Assembly (NCBI GenBank): GCA_030612585.1 | Contig: JAUWNP010000184.1 | Coordinates: forward strand, 1-8,969 | DNA from: Anaerolineae bacterium | GTDB lineage: Bacteria; Chloroflexota; Anaerolineae; B4-G1 | Length of the DNA stretch: 8,969 bases | Direction: 5' to 3' | In this document: piece by piece, positions 4,559 through 8,969 of the stretch | Position numbering within the stretch: the first letter of the stretch is position 1 | Layout of the letters: every line of letters starts with the position of its first letter | Made by a program: the position numbers and the translations under genes | Notes under the pieces: model-generated | Seen by the model: only the letters and a program-made list of their open reading frames with translations | Database searches by the model: none | What the model was told of the DNA's origin: nothing

Positions 4559-5461
4559 TCATTCAGAACTCATGGCGCAACGCAAGCCAACGTGGCCGTA
4601 TGTATTGCTGGGGATGAAACAGTCGCGATTGGCGCCGCGCACGTAGTACGGATCAAAGCCCCACGATCCCCCGCGCAGCACCCGATACTCCCAGGAGGAG
4701 GGGCCAGTCGGATTCCGGGAAGGCGAACGATCATAGTAGTCACTGGAGTACGAATCGGCCACCCACTCCCACACGTTGCCCGCCATATCCTGTGCCCCGC
4801 ACCAACTGGCCCCCGCCGGGTAACTTCCCACCGGCGCGGTCTCGGCATACCCATCGTCCACCGTCTCGTCGGCCCAGTCCCTCTCACAGTTGGCATCGCA
4901 GAAGTTCAGCCGCGGCCCGTCGAACTCGTCCCCCCCCGGAAACCCCCGTCCCTCTGGCCCCCGCGCGGCATATTCCCACTCGGCCTCCGTTGGCAGTCGC
5001 CCCCCGGCCCACCCGCAGTAGGTCCCTGCCTGGTACCAGGTGACGTAGATAGCCGGGTCGTCGTCGTAGGCGCTGTTGCCATAGCACGGGGTGCAGGCCC
5101 CGGCCGCCACGCACTGCTCATACTGGGCCTTGGTCACCTCGGTGCGGTCTATCCAGAAGCCGTCCAGGGCCACGGTGTGCACCGGCTGCTCGTCGTCATC
5201 GCCCCCGGTGCTGCCCATCTTGAACTCCCCGGCCGGGATGTAGACCATCACCATCCTGTCGGCCGGGCGTGTCCAGGTGTCGCCCAGGGAAGGCGTCGCT
5301 TCCTCGGCGGGTGTTGCGGTCGGGACTTCGGTGACCACCTCCGTTGGCTGGCCGGTCGGAGCATCGGTCGGGGCTTCAGTCGGAGTTGGACTTGACCTAC
5401 AGGCAATCGTAGCAAAGGCAAGGGAGGCCACAAAAAGGAACAGTGAAATGAGCCTTTTCAA
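4559..5461 (-). CDS. SUMF1/FGE-fold lipoprotein lacking the FGE catalytic cysteines
   Basis: 300 aa. The start is TTG at 5461, fixed by AGGAGGT directly upstream. Residues 1-20 are a signal peptide ending FATIA-C21, a loose lipobox, so a secreted lipoprotein is likely. Residues 22-60 are a Pro/Thr/Glu linker. From about 68 to 298 the formylglycine-generating-enzyme/sulfatase-modifying-factor fold is clear: MVYIPAGEFKMGS, FWIDRTEVTKAQYEQC, the GRLPTEAEWEYAARG signature, DMAGNVWEWVADS, VLRGGSW and GLRCA. In human FGE the copper-binding Cys336 and Cys341 follow GGSY; here the matching positions are F269 and V274, so formylglycine formation is not expected. Relatives of this kind act as binding or scaffold domains (for example C-type-lectin-like). 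Promoter at 5519-5547; candidate terminator at 4353-4382. Fold very sure; role unknown. Confidence 0.93.
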   Translation of the reverse strand: MKRLISLFLFVASLAFATIACRSSPTPTEAPTDAPTGQPTEVVTEVPTATPAEEATPSLGDTWTRPADRMVMVYIPAGEFKMGSTGGDDDEQPVHTVALDGFWIDRTEVTKAQYEQCVAAGACTPCYGNSAYDDDPAIYVTWYQAGTYCGWAGGRLPTEAEWEYAARGPEGRGFPGGDEFDGPRLNFCDANCERDWADETVDDGYAETAPVGSYPAGASWCGAQDMAGNVWEWVADSYSSDYYDRSPSRNPTGPSSWEYRVLRGGSWGFDPYYVRGANRDCFIPSNTYGHVGLRCAMSSE

Positions 5462-5518
5462 TATTACCTCCTGATTCTGCTTGGATGGTCACTGCCGCAG
5501 CCGGAATCGGGCAGGCGC

Positions 5519-5547
5519 ATGATAGCCCACTTCAGTCGGGAAGTCAA
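5519..5547 (-). promoter_or_regulatory. Sigma70-type promoter of the SUMF1-fold gene
   Basis: Minus strand -35 TTGACT (5547-5542), 17-bp spacer, -10 TATCAT (5524-5519). The -35 and the TC that follows are the same as at the other two minus-strand promoters of this type; the -10 differs at two bases. Confidence 0.6.
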
Positions 5548-5614
5548 AACCTTGAACTGCCGCCGCAAGCCAGGCAACGCAAAACCGTCCCAACCGTTGC
5601 AGGTCGGGGCGGTC
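5541..5614 (-). repeat. Repeated terminator-promoter block, copy C
   Basis: Shares with copy A the -35 flank GAAGTCAAA, the GCCGCAAGCCA-GCAACGCAAAACC core and the hairpin arm GGTCGGGGCGGT. Between GAAGTCAAA and the core the two copies differ in sequence and slightly in length, so the conserved parts are the -35 and the hairpin with its flank. Confidence 0.7.
5584..5613 (-). terminator. Intrinsic terminator of the zinc-ribbon gene
   Basis: Minus strand: ACCGCCCCGACC (5613-5602), 6-base loop, GGTTGGGACGGT (5595-5584), with one mismatch and one G-U, then TTTT. It begins 7 bp after the TAG of the upstream gene, the classic position for a Rho-independent terminator. Confidence 0.65.
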
Positions 5615-5620
5615 TCTGTA

Positions 5621-6421
5621 CTACTCCAGCCAGGCCGGTTTATCTCCGCGCGGTGCACCGCACGAGGGACAATCCACCCTGTCATCTTCGTCGTCCCTGT
5701 ATGCTCGACCACACGACTCGCAATGTGTCCACGCCCGCTCGGCCTCCTCCCGCTTCCGCTGCGCCTCTCGTTCTTTGCGCTGCTGGTCGAGATACGCCTC
5801 CTCAGCCGCCCCACCCACGCGGTCAATAACTTCCCACACCCGTTTGGGCAAGCCCAGGTCCTGGATGTCCTCGACCAGGTCCTCAACTCCCTCCATCACG
5901 CGGCCGGCTGTGTCGAGTATACCGGCAACGCCGCGCCTTCCAAAGAGTAACTGCTTCCCCTGATCCAGGACGGTGCTGCCCACGGAACTTAGCGCGCCTC
6001 TCACAGCACCCTGACTGAGGTCACTGACAGTCACCGTCAGCGTGTCCGCTGTTTCGATCAAGGTCGCGGTCAGTGCCGGGGAGAACTGGTGAGGAACCCT
6101 TTCCTGGCTTTGCAGGACGGTGACCACAACCGCGTCGCCGGTCTGGTCAACCTGAACCCGGGTATCATCATCTGCGATCTCTTTCCTCAACGCAGTGACA
6201 ATAACACCGGCTTTACAACCCTCGAAAGTCACCGCATCGGGATGGGGAGCGACCGCCCCGCCAACCACAGCAGCACCAAGCCCCAGCCCGGCGAGAATTT
6301 CCTCGCCAGTGCCGGGTTTGCTCGCCGCCGAACTGGGTTTTGGTTCAAAAGTAAACCCCTCATCCAGCCGCGCCTGCTCTTCTGCCAACCACTCTTCGAG
6401 ACTTTTATCTTTATCTGCCAT
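5621..6421 (-). CDS. Uncharacterised protein with C-terminal zinc ribbon
   Basis: 266 aa, no signal peptide, so cytoplasmic or peripheral. Residues 1-30 are acidic and helical (LEEWLAEEQARLDEGF). Residues 41-58 are Gly/Ala-rich and hydrophobic, possibly one short membrane-associated helix. Residues 65-135 look like an alpha/beta segment with two beta strands (AVVVTVLQSQE and TLTVTVSDLS). Residues 136-200 are helical. Residues 205-230 are a highly charged helix (DQQRKEREAQRKREEAE). The end is a zinc ribbon with C234-x2-C237 and C251-x2-C254. The ATG at 6421 has GGAAGG about 9 bases upstream. A promoter lies at 6531-6559 and a terminator directly follows, so this is a single-gene transcript. 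I do not recognise the main domain. The zinc ribbon suggests binding to nucleic acid or a protein partner, which is inference. Confidence 0.75.
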   Translation of the reverse strand: MADKDKSLEEWLAEEQARLDEGFTFEPKPSSAASKPGTGEEILAGLGLGAAVVGGAVAPHPDAVTFEGCKAGVIVTALRKEIADDDTRVQVDQTGDAVVVTVLQSQERVPHQFSPALTATLIETADTLTVTVSDLSQGAVRGALSSVGSTVLDQGKQLLFGRRGVAGILDTAGRVMEGVEDLVEDIQDLGLPKRVWEVIDRVGGAAEEAYLDQQRKEREAQRKREEAERAWTHCESCGRAYRDDEDDRVDCPSCGAPRGDKPAWLE

Positions 6422-6530
6422 TTTCTTGCACCTTCCCTATGGGTTCAAGACGCCAAGCGATTATCCGTTCAATTCGTTCCAGGAATCCGTTGACAGTACG
6501 TCCTGTGCAAAACCACCGAAATCCATCAGT

Positions 6531-6559
6531 ATTCTAGCACATCTTTGAATTTCCTTCAA
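6531..6559 (-). promoter_or_regulatory. Extended -10 promoter of the zinc-ribbon gene
   Basis: Minus strand -35 TTGAAG (6559-6554), 17-bp spacer ending in TGC, -10 TAGAAT (6536-6531). The TGn just upstream of the -10 makes it an extended -10 promoter. The predicted leader is about 100 nt. Confidence 0.55.
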
Positions 6560-6810
6560 ACAGCGTAGGAGGAACTAATAGCAGCGTGAAAAAGCGTTCA
6601 AGTGTCCCGCTTCCCAGTCAGCAATGGAGAACCCTTTCCCAACTCCAAGACCGGAACTGGGGATTCGTAGCAGAACGAAACCCAGAAACGCATAGGATGC
6701 GGCAGGGCGCGTCTGGCAGCATGCCCGCCGTTGAGGGTGGGGTTGATGGATTTGCCAAATGCCGCAAAAGGGCTCTAAAGGGTCTTAGAGAGCCTCAGAA
6801 CTGCTACGAT

Positions 6811-6922
6811 TTCCCGAACTGCGACAATGTTGTGCTCTCCTTCCCAACGTGCTATAATTCGGGAAACGGTAAGGAAGTGTATCCCAATGTTGAGAAGTGG
6901 GAACTGATTGATTGCTTGGGAA
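6811..6922 (+). promoter_or_regulatory. Operator-like array of TTCCC(G/A)A boxes around the RHH promoter
   Basis: TTCCCGAA at 6811-6818 and its exact inverse TTCGGGAA at 6858-6865 flank the promoter. TTCCCAA at 6841-6847 lies between the -35 and -10. ATCCCAA at 6881-6887 lies in the leader, and the inverse TTGGGAA at 6916-6922 reaches the Shine-Dalgarno. A further TTCCCAA is at 6636-6642. Multiple half-sites overlapping a promoter are typical for RHH autorepressors, which bind as dimers of dimers; binding itself is inferred. Confidence 0.5.
6830..6858 (+). promoter_or_regulatory. Extended -10 promoter of the RHH/HNH cassette
   Basis: -35 TTGTGC (6830-6835), 17-bp spacer ending TGC, perfect -10 TATAAT (6853-6858). 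Predicted start near 6865, leader about 70 nt. Confidence 0.7.
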
Positions 6923-6934
6923 AGGAGACCGCTC

Positions 6935-7357
6935 ATGGCCCAGACCATAACCCTCCAACTGCCAGGCGAGACGCTCCAACGCTACCGGCGAGGTGCAACC
7001 ATAGCCCGCAAGTCACTAGAAGAGTTCCTCATGGAGCGTCTGGTAGAGGCCGTCCCTCCACTGGCTGATGATTTGCCGTCTCCTCTGCACGAAGAACTAG
7101 AAGTGCTAGAGAGTCTTGACGACAAAGCCCTGTGGAAAGTCGCACAGAGCCAGTTGCCACCCGCCCACCAGCGCCTGTATGGCCGCCTGCTGCACAAAAA
7201 CAGCCAGGGGACCACCACGGCGCGCGAGAAAGAAGAACTACATGCCCTCGGCGAAGAGGCCCGCCGCCTGACACTGAAGAAGGCCCACGCCTACATGCTG
7301 TTAAAGTGGCGCGGGCACCACATTCCCTCACCGGAAGAGTTGCAAAGGCCACAATGA
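6935..7357 (+). CDS. Small RHH-like protein paired with HNH endonuclease
   Basis: 140 aa. The ATG at 6935 is preferred over a TTG at 6908 because AAGGAG ends seven bases before it. The N-terminus has a beta strand followed by two helices (QTITLQLPGETLQRYRRGA, then KSLEEFLMERLVEAV), the layout of a ribbon-helix-helix DNA-binding domain in roughly residues 3-40. Residues 45-75 are acidic; residues 75-125 are helical and basic (LYGRLLHKN, EKEELHALGEEARRL, KKAHAYMLLKWRGH). The last codon overlaps the start of the HNH gene (ATGA at 7354-7357), so the two are translationally coupled. The context (small DNA-binding protein first, nuclease second, operator-like boxes in front) resembles a toxin-antitoxin cassette with this protein as antitoxin or repressor. 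The precise family name is not known to me. Confidence 0.8.
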   Translation: MAQTITLQLPGETLQRYRRGATIARKSLEEFLMERLVEAVPPLADDLPSPLHEELEVLESLDDKALWKVAQSQLPPAHQRLYGRLLHKNSQGTTTAREKEELHALGEEARRLTLKKAHAYMLLKWRGHHIPSPEELQRPQ

Positions 7358-7806
7358 CCAGGACACGCGTCCCCCGGTCCTTGCGCCAACGCGTAGTGGC
7401 CGAATTCCGTAACCGGTGTGCCTATTGCCATACCCTGACCTCCGTTACGGGAGCGCGTCTGGTGATAGACCACATCATCCCCGAAGCAGCCGGTGGGCAG
7501 ACCGCACGGGAAAACCTGTGTCTGGCCTGCCATTCCTGTAATGAGTTTAAGGGTGCACAGGTTGAAGCCCAGGATCCGTTGACGGGCAAGCAGGTGCCGC
7601 TGTTCCATCCACGCCGACAACAATGGCACGAACACTTTTGCTGGAGCGAGGATGGCAGCGAAATCATCGGCCTAACCCCTGTAGGACGGACAACCGTGGC
7701 TGCCCTGAATATGAATCACCCTGACATCGTGGAAGCACGTCGGCGCTGGGCAAGGGTCGGCTGGCATCCTCCCCAGGAGGATCTGTGCAAAGTCGCACCA
7801 TGCTAA
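7354..7806 (+). CDS. HNH endonuclease
   Basis: 150 aa. The ATG at 7354 overlaps the stop of the upstream gene; AAAGG six bases before it lies inside that gene. The HNH core is complete: C22-A-Y-C25, then VIDHIIPEAAGG with D39-H40, N54-L, then C59-H-S-C62-N63-E-F-K66-G. The two CxxC pairs would bind structural zinc, H40 is the likely general base, and N54 and N63 complete the beta-beta-alpha metal site. After residue 70 comes a compact tail (LTGKQVPLFHPRRQQWHEHF, then TPVGRTTVAALNMN and VEARRRWARVGW) typical of short stand-alone HNH proteins of cyanobacteria and Chloroflexota; this is a family impression. DNA cleavage is expected; target specificity is unknown. It could be a toxin, a defence nuclease or a remnant homing-type enzyme. 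Confidence 0.92.
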   Translation: MTRTRVPRSLRQRVVAEFRNRCAYCHTLTSVTGARLVIDHIIPEAAGGQTARENLCLACHSCNEFKGAQVEAQDPLTGKQVPLFHPRRQQWHEHFCWSEDGSEIIGLTPVGRTTVAALNMNHPDIVEARRRWARVGWHPPQEDLCKVAPC

Positions 7807-7857
7807 GACCGCGCTAGAGAAAACAAGAACGATCCGCTTGTAGAATAGAACAGCCCC

Positions 7858-8076
7858 ATGACTCTCGTCTACCTCGCCGTCGCCTGGCTCACAGGCATCG
7901 CCCGCGCCACAACGACCAGCCTGCGCTGGCAGGTGCTGCCCGTGCTCGGTCTGGCGGCGTTGCTCGGACTGGTGCTGTGGCGGGATGACCAGCGCGTCCG
8001 GCTTTGTGCTCACCGGCGACGCGGGCGACCCTGGTCCCGGTACAACCGAGACACCGCCCCCATCCGGCGAGAATGA
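7858..8076 (+). pseudogene. Truncated membrane-protein start, ComEC-like N-terminus
   Basis: The frame opens MTLVYLAVAWLTGIARA and continues with a second hydrophobic helix (LPVLGLAALLGLVLWRDDQ). Two short helices followed by WRDD/WRRD are the usual beginning of ComEC/Rec2, the DNA-uptake channel of competence, in this phylum (recalled pattern, not searched). After RVRL at about 8005 the reading becomes arginine-rich nonsense and stops at 8076, where ComEC would run for several hundred residues. There is no good Shine-Dalgarno. I read it as the surviving first 50 codons of a deleted gene. It could also be a genuine 72-aa two-helix membrane protein. Confidence 0.4.
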
Positions 8077-8170
8077 CTCTGGTGGTGGCTTTTGTCCCGG
8101 CACGGCGCTGCCGTCGACATTGGCAGCAATCGTTGGTACACTGGTCACTGTCCGAAAGCCTCACCGATAG
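7985..8170 (+). pseudogene. C-terminal remnant of a surface protein with tail anchor
   Basis: In a different frame from the ComEC-like fragment, the DNA reads FVLTGDAGDPGPGTTETPPP, SGENDSGGGFCPG, a hydrophobic stretch (TALPSTLAAIVGTLVTV) and the basic end RKPHR before the stop. A Pro/Thr/Gly linker, a Cys, one helix and a positively charged tail are the normal end of an exported, cell-wall- or membrane-anchored protein. The upstream body of such a protein is missing. The ATG at 7985 has no ribosome site and lies inside the ComEC-like fragment. Confidence 0.4.
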
Positions 8171-8227
8171 GTTGATTCGGTAAATCGCAAAATTCGCTGT
8201 CATTCATATTCCAACCGAGGAAAAAGA

Positions 8228-8969
8228 ATGATGAAAACCAGACGCGAAAAACACAGCGCCTCGGATACGAGAAGTTCACCACGTCACAAGCGCCTCTATC
8301 CTACATTTCTCTCATCCGTGCTACTCACCGCTGCCTTGCTGGCCCTGCTGCACGCAACGCCGCCCGCCGCCCACGCCGCGCCGCCGGTTCAAGATGGGGC
8401 AGATTGTGAGGCGCTGAACCAGGAAGGCATAGACCGCTACTATCAAGCTGAATACTCTGCTGCCATACAAAAGTGGGAGGACACTTTAGCCTGCTACCAG
8501 GAGATTGGCGACCGCCAGGGCGAGGGGAACAGCTTGGGCAACCTGGGGATCGCCCACTCTTCAATGGGGCAGTACGCGACGGCCATCAAGTACTATGAGC
8601 AAGCGCTGGCCATCGCCCGCGACATCGGCGACCGGCAGGGCGAGGGAAACAGCTTGGGCAGCCTGGGGAACGCCTACCTCTCAATGGGGCAGAACGCGAC
8701 GGCCATCGAGTACTACGAGCAAGCGCTGACCATCGCCCGCGACATCGGCGACCGGAATATGGAAGGGAGCATCTTGGGCAACCTGGGGATCGCCTACCAC
8801 GACTTGGGGCAGTACGCGACGGCCATCGAGTACTATGAGCAAGCGCTGGCCATCGCCCACGACATCGGCGACCGGCAGGGCGAGGGGAACCCCTTAGGCA
8901 GCCTGGGGATCGCCGAGGGGTACTGGGGGCAGTACGCGACGGCGGTAGAGGACGATGCGCAAGCGATGG
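8228..8969 (+). CDS. Exported TPR protein, N-terminal part (runs off right edge)
   Basis: 247 codons are in the window. GAGG lies seven bases before the first ATG (8228); the next codon is also ATG. Residues 1-22 are basic. Residues 23-50 are a long hydrophobic signal (LSSVLLTAALLALL) ending AHA-AP, a good signal peptidase I site. From residue 60 the protein is a string of tetratricopeptide repeats: first a diverged one (EGIDRYYQAEYSAAIQKWED), then 40-residue units of the form GDRQGEGNSLGNLGIAY-x4-GQYATAIEYYEQALAIARDI. Forty-residue units with this consensus are common in TPR proteins that end in a CHAT protease domain; whether one follows here cannot be seen. TPR domains bind protein partners, here outside the cytoplasm. 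The final unit is unusually altered (AEGYWGQYATAVEDDAQAM). Confidence 0.88.
   Translation, partial: MMKTRREKHSASDTRSSPRHKRLYPTFLSSVLLTAALLALLHATPPAAHAAPPVQDGADCEALNQEGIDRYYQAEYSAAIQKWEDTLACYQEIGDRQGEGNSLGNLGIAHSSMGQYATAIKYYEQALAIARDIGDRQGEGNSLGSLGNAYLSMGQNATAIEYYEQALTIARDIGDRNMEGSILGNLGIAYHDLGQYATAIEYYEQALAIAHDIGDRQGEGNPLGSLGIAEGYWGQYATAVEDDAQAM
8507..8969 (+). repeat. 120-bp tandem repeat in the TPR gene
   Basis: Units begin GGCGACCG at 8507, 8627, 8747 and 8867, a perfect 120-bp period (40 codons, one TPR plus linker). The first three units are nearly identical at DNA level over most of their length (for example GGGGCAGTACGCGACGGCC), showing recent amplification. The fourth is cut by the window end and carries many changes after 8910. 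Confidence 0.9.

Larger units (their letters stand above)
5464..5620 (-). promoter_or_regulatory. Compact intergenic junction: terminator, spacer, promoter, leader
   Basis: These 157 bp between the zinc-ribbon gene and the SUMF1-fold gene hold, in transcription order, a terminator hairpin starting 7 bp after the upstream stop, a conserved GC-rich spacer, a -35/-10 pair, and a leader of about 50 nt with a small CTGCC/GGCAG stem. It is the cleanest example of the block repeated elsewhere in the window. Confidence 0.6.
6422..6934. other. Divergent intergenic region between zinc-ribbon and RHH genes
   Basis: 513 bp. Its left part carries the minus-strand promoter and leader of the zinc-ribbon gene (6422-6559). 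Its right part carries the plus-strand promoter and operator-like array of the RHH/HNH cassette (6811-6922). Between them (about 6590-6800) I see no gene. A plus-strand open frame from GTG at 6586 crosses this DNA and the start of the RHH gene in another frame; its AGGAGG is 13 bases away, and the frame passes through repeated TTCCC boxes, so it is not called. Confidence 0.55.
7807..8227. other. Intergenic scar between HNH and TPR genes
   Basis: 421 bp that hold no intact gene but two overlapping gene fragments in different frames (7858-8010 and 7985-8170), described separately. No terminator hairpin is visible after the HNH gene and no clear promoter before the TPR gene. Confidence 0.55.

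Noticed and set aside
4592..5395. 267-codon plus-strand frame opposite the SUMF1-fold gene
   Set aside because: Antisense shadow of a high-GC gene whose family motifs are unmistakable on the minus strand.
6586..7068. 160-codon plus-strand frame with AGGAGG upstream, as a possible gene before the RHH gene
   Set aside because: It begins at GTG 13 bases from AGGAGG, runs through the TTCCC operator boxes and promoter of the cassette, and overlaps the well-supported RHH gene by 134 bases in another frame. Composition is not protein-like.
8507..8969. Regular 120-bp repeats considered as a CRISPR array
   Set aside because: Units are contiguous, in frame, and encode tetratricopeptide repeats; there is no short-repeat/unique-spacer alternation.

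Overview
The window looks like a chromosomal or scaffold segment of a Chloroflexota bacterium, most likely Anaerolineae or Caldilineae grade. This is inferred from style rather than from a marker gene. Exported proteins carry long Pro/Thr/Glu linkers (PTPTEAPTDAPT-type), one is a SUMF1-fold lipoprotein, there is an exported TPR protein of the kind that often precedes a CHAT domain, gene density is low, and the intergenic DNA is long and rich in repeats. There is no rRNA, tRNA or CRISPR array, and no intact transposase gene.

Layout. The left two thirds is read on the minus strand. From right to left it holds a C-terminal zinc-ribbon protein (5621-6421), a SUMF1/FGE-fold lipoprotein (4559-5461), a Ymh/TIGR02391 protein with a HEPN-like RX4H motif (2546-3598), a membrane-anchored protein with three DUF4352-like domains (521-2017), a short gene broken by an in-frame amber codon (157-408), and the start of an exported protein that runs off the left edge (1-146). 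The right third is read on the plus strand. It holds a two-gene cassette of a ribbon-helix-helix-like protein and an HNH endonuclease with ATGA overlap (6935-7806), a scar made of two gene fragments (7858-8170), and a secreted TPR protein that runs off the right edge (8228-8969).

Regulation. Four of the five complete cistrons or cassettes have a recognisable sigma70-type promoter with 17-bp spacing upstream, and the fifth has a near match. Three minus-strand genes share a -35 of TTGACT followed by TC, with a 17-bp spacer and a TAT(A/C)(A/C)T -10. In two cases the DNA just upstream of this promoter is a repeated block containing a GC-rich hairpin followed by a T run. The block ends one gene and starts the next. 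A third copy of the block lies downstream of the SUMF1 gene. The DUF4352 and HEPN genes also share part of their 5' leader, including a small hairpin. The RHH/HNH cassette has its own extended -10 promoter, bracketed by inverted TTCCCGAA boxes that would suit an autorepressor.

The genes do not form one obvious pathway. The most system-like parts are the RHH-HNH pair, which resembles a toxin/antitoxin or defence cassette, and the HEPN-type Ymh protein, which may be a solo defence gene. The 960-bp gap upstream of the HEPN gene is a nest of foldback repeats. The most unusual features are the repeated terminator-promoter block, the operator array of the HNH cassette, the amber-interrupted gene and the two-fragment scar.
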